From Paenibacillus durus (GTDB lineage Bacteria; Bacillota; Bacilli; Paenibacillales; Paenibacillaceae): a stretch of DNA of 64,000 nt. The DNA lies in assembly GCF_000756615.1 (NCBI RefSeq), contig NZ_CP009288.1:2728001-2792000 (forward strand). The letters are read 5' to 3'. A model generated the notes under the pieces. The model had not been told where the DNA came from and ran no database searches. It saw only the letters and a program-made list of their open reading frames with translations. Position 1 is the stretch's first letter. Every line of letters begins with the position of its first letter. The position numbers and the translations under genes were made by a program. This document shows, in pieces, positions 26,697 to 35,224 of this stretch.

Positions 26697-27323
26697 ATGC
26701 TTTTTAAAGAAAACGACGTGATTTTGTTCCAGGGAGACAGTATTACCGACGTTGGCCGCAACCGCTTCGACGCTTATTCGCTGGGAAACGGGTACCCCCT
26801 GATGGTGGCCGGCCGGCTTGGTCTGCTGTTTCCGGAGAAAAAGCTTACCTTCTACAACCGGGGCGTCGGCGGTGACCGGGCTGCCGATCTCGTGCGGCGC
26901 TGGGACAGGGACTGCCTCGCGCTGAAGCCGACGTGGGTATCCATTTATGTCGGTATCAACGAGAGCTGGTGCCGGTACGACAGCGGCGAGGAGACGACGC
27001 CGGAAGCGTTCGAAGCGCAGTACCGGAATCTGCTGGACCGCACACGGCAGACTTTGAACGCGAAGCTGATCCTGATCGAGCCGTTCGTCCTGCCGGTTCA
27101 GGGGCTGAACCGCGACTGGCGGGAAGATCTGGACCCGAAAATCGCGGTCGTGCGGAAGCTGGCCCGCGAGTACGGGGCGCTGCTGGTGCCGCTTGACGGC
27201 TTGTTCGCAGCCGCATCGATGACGGCCGACCCGGCCTATTGGGCGGAAGACGGCGTTCATCCCACCCCTGCGGGTCACGCGCTGATTACCGAGGCGTGGC
27301 TGAAAGCGGCCTGTGTGAACTGA
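26697..27323 (+). CDS. SGNH/GDSL-family hydrolase
   Basis: A 208-residue cytoplasmic lipase/esterase-like hydrolase. All four SGNH blocks are visible: the nucleophile in QGDSITDVGR (Ser15), Gly in GVGGDRAADL, Asn in VGINESW and the Asp/His pair in DGVHPTPAG. No signal peptide. It probably deacetylates a carbohydrate or hydrolyses an ester. It is separated from the peptide-binding protein gene by 16 bp with an AGGAGG site, so the two form an operon ending at a terminator. Confidence 0.92.
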   Translation: MLFKENDVILFQGDSITDVGRNRFDAYSLGNGYPLMVAGRLGLLFPEKKLTFYNRGVGGDRAADLVRRWDRDCLALKPTWVSIYVGINESWCRYDSGEETTPEAFEAQYRNLLDRTRQTLNAKLILIEPFVLPVQGLNRDWREDLDPKIAVVRKLAREYGALLVPLDGLFAAASMTADPAYWAEDGVHPTPAGHALITEAWLKAACVN

Positions 27324-27345
27324 TTTATTGGCGGTTTCCCGCTTA

Positions 27346-27390
27346 AAAAGGATGCCTTTGGCTGCTTGGGCCAGGCATCCTTTTATTTTT
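27346..27390 (+). terminator. Terminator after the SGNH hydrolase
   Basis: AAGGATGCC pairs with GGCATCCTT around a loop with an inner TTGGC/GCCA pairing, followed by TTATTTTT. Confidence 0.8.
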
Positions 27391-27437
27391 CCAAGAGGCG
27401 GCGGAGTCCCTGATTTCTCCAGTTTCGGTTTTGCTGT

Positions 27438-27443
27438 TATAAT
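27438..27443 (+). promoter_or_regulatory. Probable -10 box of the phosphoesterase gene
   Basis: A perfect TATAAT lies 32 bp before the TTG start and after the preceding terminator. No convincing -35 is visible. Confidence 0.45.
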
Positions 27444-27474
27444 ATAGAGAACGCGTGTTTTGGGAGGGAATCCA

Positions 27475-28215
27475 TTGACATACACTATAGCGGTAATATC
27501 CGACATACATAGCAACGCACCGGCGCTGGAGGCGGTTCTGCAGGACATTGACCGGGAGGGCGCCGACACAATCGTCAATCTGGGGGACAGTTTATTCGGT
27601 CCGGTAGATCCGCTTGGAACGGCAAGACTGCTTAGGCAGCGCGGCGATATCGTCAACATCATGGGGAACTGCGACGAGATTCTTTTGGAGAAGGACAGCG
27701 GCTCGCCGACGTACCGCCATGTTAAGCCGCTGCTTAACGCCGATACGGAAGCATGGATTGCAGACCATTTAGCCGTGTGGCGCTATGAGGACCTGCTGTT
27801 CTGTCACGGAACTCCTTTTGCCAATGGACAGTACTTGCTTGAAGAAGTAACCGAAACCGGCGTTCGTTATAAAAAAGCGGAAACGTTGCAGACGGAGCTG
27901 CACACTATACAGGAGCGCGGCATTTTCTGCGGACACAGCCATGTATATCATACCTTAACGCTGCCGGATGGCAAATGGCTTGTAAATCCGGGCAGCGTCG
28001 GCTTGCCCGCCTACGAGGATGATCTTCCTTTTCCCCATGTCATGGAATCGGGCACACCTTACGCAAGTTTCTGTATCGTACGCAGGAGGGAAGGAACAGG
28101 CTGGAACGTAGAGCATAAGCTGATCCCATACGATTGGAATACGGCAGCCGATATGGCGGAACGAAACGGCAGACTCGACTATGCAATTGCCATCCGCAGC
28201 GGGAGAGTGCGGTAA
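27475..28215 (+). CDS. Metallophosphoesterase (YfcE/DUF2437-like)
   Basis: A calcineurin-like phosphoesterase of 246 residues. Metal-binding blocks are in order: ISDIHSN (DxH), NLGDSLFGP (GD), MGNCDE (GN), FCHGTP (H) and CGHSHV (GHxH). It hydrolyses phosphodiester or phosphomonoester bonds in the cytosol; the substrate is unknown. TTG 27475 is preferred because GGAGGG sits seven bases upstream; an earlier in-frame TTG at 27460 would overlap it. It is followed after 54 bp by map. Confidence 0.9.
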   Translation: MTYTIAVISDIHSNAPALEAVLQDIDREGADTIVNLGDSLFGPVDPLGTARLLRQRGDIVNIMGNCDEILLEKDSGSPTYRHVKPLLNADTEAWIADHLAVWRYEDLLFCHGTPFANGQYLLEEVTETGVRYKKAETLQTELHTIQERGIFCGHSHVYHTLTLPDGKWLVNPGSVGLPAYEDDLPFPHVMESGTPYASFCIVRRREGTGWNVEHKLIPYDWNTAADMAERNGRLDYAIAIRSGRVR

Positions 28216-28269
28216 TTCGCCGCTATATGGTCCGTTTGCCGATTTAATAAAGAGAGGAATGGAAATTTC

Positions 28270-29016
28270 ATGACAAGTGATACAGAGCAAGATTTGGAAG
28301 GATTGAAGGCGGCAGGGAAGGTCGTCGGATTCACAATCGCTGAGATGAAAAAAAGCGTAAAGCCCGGCATGACGACGCTGGAGCTTGACAAAATAGGAGC
28401 GGAAATTCTGAAGCGTTTCGGGGCGAAATCGGCTCCGAGGGAAACGTATGATTTTCCGGGCGATACGTGCATCAGTCTGAACGAAGAAGTGGCGCACGGC
28501 ATTCCGGGTCCAAAAGTGATTCGTGCCGGTGACCTCATCAACATCGATGTATCCGCCGAACTGAACGGTTATTACGGGGATGCCGCCGTATCATTTCAAC
28601 TGCCTCCATACAACCAGAAGCTGCTGCGCCTATGCGCCAGCGCCGAAGAAACGATGATGAGCGTAATTTCCCATTTGCGCGCCGGAATGCGGGTCAACGA
28701 AATCGGCAGAGTGATGGAAGCGGAGGCCCGCAAACGCGGCTACAAAGTGGTGCGGAACCTGTGCAGCCACGGGATCGGCAGAACGCTGCACGATACGCCG
28801 CATGAAATTCTGCCCTATTACAACCCCCGCGAGACAACCGTTCTGAAACCAAACCAGGTCATAACGATTGAGCCGTTTCTGTCGACCGGCGCGCAATACG
28901 TCGAGCAGCAACCGGACGGCTGGACATTGACCGTACCTGATAACAGCCGGGTCGCGCAGTTCGAGCATACGATCATTGTAACCAAGGGACGACCCATCAT
29001 CTTGACAGGCGCCTGA
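28270..29016 (+). CDS. map: Methionine aminopeptidase type I
   Basis: Cytoplasmic enzyme that removes N-terminal Met from nascent proteins. The five metal ligands fit the family: Asp in NIDVSAELNG and GYYGDAAV, His in CSHGIGRTLH, Glu in ITIEPFL and Glu in the terminal QFEHTIIV. The 248-residue length is normal for the short bacterial type. ATG 28270 follows AGAGAGG. It is separate from the ribosomal-protein cluster that usually carries the main map gene, so it is probably a second copy. Confidence 0.95.
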   Translation: MTSDTEQDLEGLKAAGKVVGFTIAEMKKSVKPGMTTLELDKIGAEILKRFGAKSAPRETYDFPGDTCISLNEEVAHGIPGPKVIRAGDLINIDVSAELNGYYGDAAVSFQLPPYNQKLLRLCASAEETMMSVISHLRAGMRVNEIGRVMEAEARKRGYKVVRNLCSHGIGRTLHDTPHEILPYYNPRETTVLKPNQVITIEPFLSTGAQYVEQQPDGWTLTVPDNSRVAQFEHTIIVTKGRPIILTGA

Positions 29017-29062
29017 AATCTAATTTCGGACGCTCTCCGGAGGCTGTATAGGACATTCAGCT

Positions 29063-29515
29063 TTAATCCAGATAGGCGACGACCTCATTCAGTTGTTCCA
29101 ACGCTTGCGGCGATATTTTCAGGGTAGATCCGGGCTCTCCCGTACCACCGTAAACAAAGGGATAGCGGAAGAGCTTCCGGTCTACAATGCAAGGCAGCGG
29201 AAGCATCAGCGATACACTGCCCACTTCCTGTCCGGTAAGCTGCAGAACCTGCTTGGGGCTAGCCATTTTTAGAGAATCATATCCCATAAGAGCCGCCGTT
29301 TCTTCCAGGTTGACGCGTCCGCGGTCGCCGGAAACAATCAGGGCGCAATACTCATTTCCGGCTCTCAGTACCAAGGCGGGCGCGGTCTGTCCAATTTCGA
29401 TTCCCAAAAAGGCTGCACCTTCCTGCGCCGTTTTGATGGGGCCTTCATGCTTAATGATTTCGTACTTGACTCCTTTTTCCTGTAACACATGTTCCAATTG
29501 CTCTAATTGATTCAT
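29063..29515 (-). CDS. YbaK/EbsC-type aminoacyl-tRNA deacylase
   Basis: A 150-residue member of the YbaK/ProX superfamily, which hydrolyses mischarged aminoacyl-tRNAs (Cys-tRNA-Pro, Ala-tRNA-Pro) in trans. It shows the EGPIKTAQEGA, RVNLEETAALMG and VYGGTGEPGSTLKI segments of the fold. ATG 29515 follows GGAGG; earlier in-frame ATGs give extra N-terminal residues without homology. It is convergent with map. Which misacylated tRNA it acts on cannot be decided. Confidence 0.88.
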   Translation of the reverse strand: MNQLEQLEHVLQEKGVKYEIIKHEGPIKTAQEGAAFLGIEIGQTAPALVLRAGNEYCALIVSGDRGRVNLEETAALMGYDSLKMASPKQVLQLTGQEVGSVSLMLPLPCIVDRKLFRYPFVYGGTGEPGSTLKISPQALEQLNEVVAYLD

Positions 29516-29599
29516 GAGTGCCTCCAAGTAATCTTTTTCCATATTATATATCATATCAAGAATGCAGGACATGCCAGTCTATCCTGCGGGGGAGGCGTA

Positions 29600-30442
29600 A
29601 TGAGCGGACAAGCATGTAACGCATTGGCGGAACTGGAGCTGTGGATGAGCGGCAATGGTACGGATCGGAAACGGCTGGAGGACGAGTTGGCCGCGGATAG
29701 CCGTCTACCTGGGCCGAGAGCCAATCTTGAACTGGCGGAGAAGTTCGCTCGATATTTTGGAAGCGGGGATTTGGCTGATGGACTATGGGAGCTTCTTACC
29801 GATTGGGGAAATATTTCGGGCGAAATGGCGGACACGGGCAACCCCCGTGAATTTCTGCCCTTTTGCGCGATTCGGGCGATGGGCGAACATTACGGATATG
29901 CGGACGCTGAGCGGAGAGTGGTTATAGCGGACGCATTCAAGTGGGCAATGAACGATTCCCGCTGGAGAATGCGCGAGGCGGCAGCGATGGGACTGCAAAG
30001 CGTCGGCGAGCATGATTTCGCGCTGCTCCGCGATCTATTGGAACATTGGCATAATGGAGCGAATGAGCTGGAGCAGCGCGCTTTTGTCGCGGCCCTGGCC
30101 CACCCGCCGCTGCTGACGGCAAAGGACAATGCGCGGTATGCGCTCGGCCTGGCGGGTGAAATCATGGAAGGAATCGGAGCCCGGCCGGAGCGGAAGACGG
30201 AGTCTTTCCGTGTGCTGTCCAAAGGCCTCGAATACTCCTTAAGCGTCTTCGCGGCCGCCGAGCCGGAAGCAGGCTTTGCGCTGCTGGAGCGCTTCGCCCG
30301 CAACCCCGATCCCCGGGTTATCCGAATCGTAAAGGCTAATCTCGGAAAATCACGGCTGACCCGCAAATACGGGCCGCAGGTTCAGGCCATTCTCGCTATA
30401 GTTGACAATGACCACAAAGGTAACTATGATAGTTACAACTAA
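29600..30442 (+). CDS. HEAT/AlkD-like helical repeat protein
   Basis: A 280-residue alpha-helical protein resembling HEAT-repeat and AlkD-like DNA glycosylase folds (FLPFCAIRAMGEHYG, then helices around AFKWAMNDSRWRMREAAAMGLQ). No family was firmly recognised. ATG 29600 has a GGGGAGG site. The last six codons overlap a palindrome that looks like the operator of the next gene, an Rrf2 regulator 38 bp downstream, so the two may be one unit. Confidence 0.7.
   Translation: MSGQACNALAELELWMSGNGTDRKRLEDELAADSRLPGPRANLELAEKFARYFGSGDLADGLWELLTDWGNISGEMADTGNPREFLPFCAIRAMGEHYGYADAERRVVIADAFKWAMNDSRWRMREAAAMGLQSVGEHDFALLRDLLEHWHNGANELEQRAFVAALAHPPLLTAKDNARYALGLAGEIMEGIGARPERKTESFRVLSKGLEYSLSVFAAAEPEAGFALLERFARNPDPRVIRIVKANLGKSRLTRKYGPQVQAILAIVDNDHKGNYDSYN
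30420..30436. promoter_or_regulatory. Rrf2-type operator palindrome inside the upstream CDS end
   Basis: GTAACTAT-G-ATAGTTAC is a perfect 17-bp dyad, 45 bp before the Rrf2-type gene and within the last codons of the HEAT-like gene. Dyads of this AT-rich kind are usual for Rrf2 proteins. Autoregulation is inferred. Confidence 0.65.
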
Positions 30443-30480
30443 TTGCCTCTTCATACTGGGCGGCAAAGGAGAGACATCCT

Positions 30481-30900
30481 ATGAACATTAGCACCCGATT
30501 TGCGGTTGCCATCCATATCCTGGCCCTGCTTGAGATCGATAAAGAGAGCAAGAACACCTCCGAATGGATCGCTGGAAGTGTGGGTACGAACCCGGTAGTG
30601 ATCCGCCGGATTACGAGCATGCTTGGCAAAGCGGGTCTCATCGAGGTTCGGCCGGGGGTCGCGGGCGCCAAGCTGGCCCGAGCCGCCGAAGAGATTACGC
30701 TGCTCGATATTTATTTGGCGGTCGACGCTGTCGGACAGGATTCCCTGTTCGCGGTTCACGATCATCCGAATCCCGCTTGTCCCGTCGGCCGGAATATCGC
30801 GGGAGCCATCATTCCGGTGTTTTCGCTCGCCCAGCTGGCGATGGAGGACGTTCTTGGCAAGGTGACGCTGGCGCAGATTGCCTCACAAATCCCGGTCTGA
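30481..30900 (+). CDS. Rrf2-family transcriptional regulator
   Basis: A 139-residue winged-helix regulator (MNISTRFAVAIHILALL; NPVVIRRITSMLGKAGLIEV; the usual ITLLDIYLAVD strand). Iron-sulfur Rrf2 proteins have three clustered Cys; this one has only one, in NPACPVG, like the YwnA/SaiR type, so a thiol-based rather than cluster-based sensor is likely (inference). ATG 30481 follows AAAGGAGAG. The palindrome 45 bp upstream is its probable autoregulatory site. Confidence 0.9.
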   Translation: MNISTRFAVAIHILALLEIDKESKNTSEWIAGSVGTNPVVIRRITSMLGKAGLIEVRPGVAGAKLARAAEEITLLDIYLAVDAVGQDSLFAVHDHPNPACPVGRNIAGAIIPVFSLAQLAMEDVLGKVTLAQIASQIPV

Positions 30901-31081
30901 CGGCAGGCGATCTCCAACATCACCGCGCCCCGGCCTGCTCGGCGGGAATCCGATTGCGGGCACGCACGGCCGGTATCGCACATATCCGGTATTTTCGATT
31001 GAATGACTTGGTCCCGCCGATTGACAGTGTTCTTTAAATGGAGCAAGCGTAAAGCGGGAAGCCGGGTCAAACAGCGAACCT

Positions 31082-31837
31082 TTAATGAAGCCCTTCCGCC
31101 AATTCGGCGATACGCCGGTTCGCATCCCCTCGGTACAGCCCGCCGTGGTAGCAGATGACCGTCTCGATTTCATAGCCGGCAAGCCTGCGCAGGCTTGACA
31201 GCGCGGTGGCCATATCCGGCGTCACCCGGGGATCGGGACCACGCAGTACGCCTTCTTTCACCGTCAGGCTGTCGCCGGCGATGAGAGTACGGCTGGCCGG
31301 ATGATACAGGCAAATATGCCCCGGGCTATGGCCGGGGGTCTCGATGACCACTACGCCGCCTGCGACCGGCAGTTCCTGGCCGTCTTCGATCAAGGCGTCC
31401 ACTTTGGCCTTGGGGGGATGGGCGAGAACGTGCAGGAAGGCCCGCCGCCATTCCTCCGGCACATGAGGCGGGAGCATGGCTTCGGCTGCGGCAATTGCTT
31501 CCGGCGTGTGCTTAAGCAGCATCCGCTCCCCTTCGATATAAGGCTGTTCAATTGGATGCGCCAGTACCTTGATCGTCCCGTGCGGCTCGCTGAGTATTGC
31601 CGGAAGCCCGCCAATATGGTCAATATCCTGGTGTGTAATAACTACGGTATCAAGTTTGGACCAAGCCACGCCCGTATGGGCGAAAGCTTCCTTAAACTTA
31701 CCGAGCAGCCCGGGGTAGCCCGTGTCGACCAACACCGCATGATCTTCATCCCACAGCAGGACAGGATACAGGCTATCCGTTCCCCCCATCACTTCGGCTG
31801 TAATCTCCAGCAGCTCAATTCCTTGGGCGATTTGCAT
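31082..31837 (-). CDS. MBL-fold metallo-hydrolase
   Basis: A 251-residue metallo-beta-lactamase-fold hydrolase. The zinc motif is THQDIDHIGG (HxxxDH with the first His replaced by Gln at the HxHxDH position), then HSPGHICLY and AGDSLT, and a final CYHGG. It is related to glyoxalase II and lactonase-like proteins; the substrate is unknown. ATG 31837 follows AGGAGGAG. It stands alone; the 264 bp divergent gap to the antiporter is AT-rich without a clear operator. Confidence 0.9.
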   Translation of the reverse strand: MQIAQGIELLEITAEVMGGTDSLYPVLLWDEDHAVLVDTGYPGLLGKFKEAFAHTGVAWSKLDTVVITHQDIDHIGGLPAILSEPHGTIKVLAHPIEQPYIEGERMLLKHTPEAIAAAEAMLPPHVPEEWRRAFLHVLAHPPKAKVDALIEDGQELPVAGGVVVIETPGHSPGHICLYHPASRTLIAGDSLTVKEGVLRGPDPRVTPDMATALSSLRRLAGYEIETVICYHGGLYRGDANRRIAELAEGLH

Positions 31838-32101
31838 TGTACTCCTCCTAGACGGATAATTATTGCAGTGACTATCTTAGTCGAAGAAGAGATATTAATC
31901 AATATGTAAATATACTATTATAACATAAATAAATATTTTTGTCAAGTAACGATATAGTGCGTGTGCAGCTGCATATCGCTGTAATTCATAACTTATTGCC
32001 CTTTGATTTGCATTAACGGACTTTATCCGCTTTTTTCTGCTTCCGTATGAAGATTTACGATTATAATATAATGATGTGAAAATATATGGGGGGCTGGTTC
32101 T

Positions 32102-34114
32102 TTGGAGACATTTACCGCAGTGCTTGTCCTTCTCGGTCTTATCGGCATATCCAAAATTGTTAACCGGTTCATGCCCTTCGTTCCTGTACCGCTTATCCAG
32201 ATCGGCTTCGGGGTTATTGCCGCCGCCTTTCCTTGGGGGATTCACTTGACGCTGGAACCAGAGCTGTTTTTTGTCTTGTTCATCGCCCCGCTTCTGTTCA
32301 ATGATGGAAGAAGAACCCCGCGTGCCGAGCTTTGGAATCTGCGGGCTCCGATTCTGCTGCTGGCGCTTGGATTGGTGTTCGCAACGGTACTGGTGGCAGG
32401 CTATGCCATTCACTGGATGATTCCGTCAATACCTGTTGCGGCGGCGTTCGCGCTCGCGGCGATATTGTCGCCGACGGATGCAGTTGCTGTAAGCGCCATG
32501 GCTGGCCGGGTCCATCTGCCGAATCGCATCCACCGTGTGCTGGAAGGCGAGTCGCTGATGAATGACGCATCGGGCCTCGTTGCGTTTAAGTTTGCGGTTG
32601 CGGCGGCAGTCACCGGCGTATTCTCTCTGCCGCAAGCGATCGGCAGTTTTATTCTTATCGCCGCCGGTGGACTGCTTGCCGGAGCCGCGCTGTCCTTTCT
32701 GCTGATTCGCTTAAGCGTGTTTATCCGGCGGCTGGGGATGGAGGATGTCACAGTACATGTTCTGCTGCAGATTCTGACCCCGTTCCTGATCTACCTGGTC
32801 AGTGAAGAGCTGGGAGTGTCGGGCATCCTGGCCGTGGTGGCTGGCGGCGTCGTTCAGGCCATTGAAAAAGACCGGACCGATTCCCCCCAGTACAAACTCC
32901 AGCTCGTATCGGCAAGCATATGGTCGGTGCTGCTGTTCATTCTGAACGGCATGGTATTCCTCATTCTCGGTGTTTCGATTCCGGATGTGGTATCGGTAAT
33001 ATACCGGGATACGGCTGTCGATAACCTGACGGTGGTCCTATACGTGCTGGCGATCACGGCTTTGCTGATTGTACTGCGTTTCCTCTGGGTGTACTTGATC
33101 TGTATAGGGAGCTGGCAGTTTAAGAACGGAAGCAGGCCGTCGATGAGGTCGCGGGTGCTTACCTCGGTTTCGGGCGTACGCGGAGCGGTTACCCTGGCCG
33201 GCGCTTTCTCCATTCCGCTTGTGCTGGATGACGGCTCGCCGTTTCCGGAGCGCGATCTGATTATTTTTCTGGCTGCTGGCGTCATTCTGACTTCCCTGGT
33301 GGTTGCAAGCGTTCTGCTTCCGCTCATCGCCCGCAGAGAGGAAGACAGCCGGGAAGAATCAGAGCAGGCGGCAAGATCAAGAATTATGGAGGCCAGCATG
33401 GCGATACTCCGCGGGGCGATGGCAGAGGACAGCCGAGCCGCTGCCATTTCGGCTGCTCCAGGACTCCCGGATACGGTGCCGGCGCTGCCGGAAATACAGG
33501 ATAACCGGCTTATCAACAATCCGGAGGAGGAATACGGCAAGCAGTGCGCGCTCAAAGCGCGGTTGACCGGACTGCAGGCCGAGCGGAGGGAGCTGAGCGG
33601 GCTTATCGCAGGCGGGTCCATTCCTTCTGAGGCGGGACAGACGATTATGGAGCTTCTGGATCATAAGGAAGCATTTCTGTCCAGAGGACTGGATTCACAG
33701 CTCAAACTGTCGCTTGGGAAGCTGGGCCGGCTGTTCTCCGGCATATTCTCGAAGCTTCCGCAAGGAGCCGGAGGTTCCGGCGTTCTCCCGGACGGATGCG
33801 TTCGGGATGCCCGGATCGGGATGTGCCGCGCCGCGATCGACGCCATCCAGGAGGGAATGAACGATGATAACCGGGACGGTTACGAACGCGTGGCTGCCCG
33901 CTACGGCTTGATGCTTGACCGCCTGGAGAACGGTCCGGCCGCCGTGAATGTGGCGGAGCAGGAAGGCCGGCAGCTCGAATGGAAGCTGGAAGCGATCCAG
34001 GAGCAGCGCGACGCGGTGCAGCGGATGTACGAGGACGGAACTTTGCGCCGCAGAGCGACCGCCCAATTGCGCTGGTTCGTGGATGAGCTGGAAATGTCGA
34101 TTTGGGAGGATTAG
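32102..34114 (+). CDS. Na+/H+ (cation:proton) antiporter, CPA1 family
   Basis: A 670-residue antiporter like B. subtilis NhaK (YvgP), exporting Na+, K+ or Li+ in exchange for protons. About twelve helices occupy residues 1-420, with the LSPTDAVAV and EGESLMNDASG motifs that carry the ion-binding Asp residues. A soluble C-terminal domain of about 250 residues follows, mostly helical, which is regulatory in homologs. The TTG start follows GGGGGGC. The next gene starts 2 bp after its stop, so co-translation is likely. Confidence 0.93.
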   Translation: METFTAVLVLLGLIGISKIVNRFMPFVPVPLIQIGFGVIAAAFPWGIHLTLEPELFFVLFIAPLLFNDGRRTPRAELWNLRAPILLLALGLVFATVLVAGYAIHWMIPSIPVAAAFALAAILSPTDAVAVSAMAGRVHLPNRIHRVLEGESLMNDASGLVAFKFAVAAAVTGVFSLPQAIGSFILIAAGGLLAGAALSFLLIRLSVFIRRLGMEDVTVHVLLQILTPFLIYLVSEELGVSGILAVVAGGVVQAIEKDRTDSPQYKLQLVSASIWSVLLFILNGMVFLILGVSIPDVVSVIYRDTAVDNLTVVLYVLAITALLIVLRFLWVYLICIGSWQFKNGSRPSMRSRVLTSVSGVRGAVTLAGAFSIPLVLDDGSPFPERDLIIFLAAGVILTSLVVASVLLPLIARREEDSREESEQAARSRIMEASMAILRGAMAEDSRAAAISAAPGLPDTVPALPEIQDNRLINNPEEEYGKQCALKARLTGLQAERRELSGLIAGGSIPSEAGQTIMELLDHKEAFLSRGLDSQLKLSLGKLGRLFSGIFSKLPQGAGGSGVLPDGCVRDARIGMCRAAIDAIQEGMNDDNRDGYERVAARYGLMLDRLENGPAAVNVAEQEGRQLEWKLEAIQEQRDAVQRMYEDGTLRRRATAQLRWFVDELEMSIWED

Positions 34115-34116
34115 AG

Positions 34117-34632
34117 ATGAACCGCGAAGAGCTGTCTTTCGTCGAGATCGGAGAAGAGCATCTGGACGAGGCGACGGAGATTTATAACTACTATGTGCTC
34201 AATACAACCGTGTCGTTTCACACCGACCAACTGACGGTACAGGAGATGAAACGGAACATGCTGACCGGCGATCCCCGGTTTACATCCTACGCAGTCATGC
34301 TGGAAGGGGAGATGCAGGGATATGTCTTAATTACGAGGCACAAGAACAAGCAGGCTTATGACGTGACCGGTGAAATCAGCGTGTACCTGAAGCCGGAATG
34401 TACGGGCAAAAGATTGGGAAGGCCAGCACTGGCCTTTATCGAGCAGATAGCCGCTGAACACGGTTTTCATACGCTGGTAGCCACGGTATGCTCGGAGAAT
34501 AACCCCAGCCGTTCCTTTTTCGAGAGCAGCGGTTATGAGCAGAGCGCCTACTATAAGGAAATTGGCCGTAAATTCGGCCGTTGGCTTGACATCGTCGTGT
34601 ATCAAAAAAGAGTCGAAGGCATAACCGCCTGA
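34117..34632 (+). CDS. GNAT N-acetyltransferase (phosphinothricin acetyltransferase-like)
   Basis: A 171-residue acetyl-CoA-dependent acyltransferase of the Pat/YncA type, which acetylates small amines such as phosphinothricin or methionine sulfone. The VTGEISVYLKPECTGKRLGR strand and loop is the acetyl-CoA site (V-R/Q-x-x-G-x-G/A motif), and FESSGYEQ is the typical C-terminal motif. ATG 34117 has GGGAGG eight bases upstream, inside the end of the antiporter gene. A strong terminator follows. Confidence 0.9.
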   Translation: MNREELSFVEIGEEHLDEATEIYNYYVLNTTVSFHTDQLTVQEMKRNMLTGDPRFTSYAVMLEGEMQGYVLITRHKNKQAYDVTGEISVYLKPECTGKRLGRPALAFIEQIAAEHGFHTLVATVCSENNPSRSFFESSGYEQSAYYKEIGRKFGRWLDIVVYQKRVEGITA

Positions 34633-34666
34633 TATTTGCGAAAAGCGCCTCTCTACAACATGAACA

Positions 34667-34711
34667 AGGCCGTCCTGCCCTGGATCAGAATCCAGGGCAG
34701 GACGGCCTTGC
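34667..34711. terminator. Long-stem terminator after the acetyltransferase gene
   Basis: An 18-bp perfect stem AAGGCCGTCCTGCCCTGG with its complement and an eight-base loop lies between convergent transcription units. The T-tract on the plus strand is poor (TTGCTGTTTC), so it may stop both directions or act as a roadblock. Confidence 0.65.
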
Positions 34712-34778
34712 TGTTTCAGAGCGGACGTCATCAGCACGGGCTCTTCTGCCTGGCGCTTAGCTTTCCACGATGAGAGCT

Positions 34779-35201
34779 TTAGCTTTTGCTGCGGCGGAAC
34801 ATCTGTCCCAGCACCTCGCTGAGCACAAGTCCCGTGGCGATGGCTCCCGAGAGAAGGAGAGCCTGAACGGCGGCCTGCAGCGCGTTCGTATAATCGTCTT
34901 CAACGAACCTGCGCATGGCATCATAGGCGAGGCCGCCCGGCACAAGCGGAATGATGCCGCCTACGCTGAAGATGATGACCGGAATTTTGAAGGACCTGGC
35001 AAAAATCTGGCTGACTACCCCAACGACGACCGTGGCGAAGAAGGTGGCCACGACGGATTTCCAATGGGGATCGAGCAGCAGGTATACCAACCAGCCCAGC
35101 ATTCCGGAAATTCCGCATTGAAGCAGCGTGCGTCTGGGCGTATTAAACAGGATGCAGAACATGGCGGAGGCAATAAAGCTCGTAATAAGCTGCAGAATCA
35201 T
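34779..35201 (-). CDS. Threonine/serine exporter family, small subunit (DUF3815/ThrE_2 type)
   Basis: A 140-residue membrane protein with four or five helices (GMLGWLVYLLL, FSVGGIIPLVPGGLAYDAMRRF). It corresponds to the C-terminal half of ThrE-type exporters, or to YjjB of the split YjjPB transporter. Its partner, the ThrE_1 subunit, is 23 bp upstream and co-transcribed. Together they would export threonine, serine or dicarboxylate-type metabolites such as succinate. Confidence 0.87.
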   Translation of the reverse strand: MILQLITSFIASAMFCILFNTPRRTLLQCGISGMLGWLVYLLLDPHWKSVVATFFATVVVGVVSQIFARSFKIPVIIFSVGGIIPLVPGGLAYDAMRRFVEDDYTNALQAAVQALLLSGAIATGLVLSEVLGQMFRRSKS

Positions 35202-35224
35202 GATAGTTCTCCTCTGAAGTAAGA

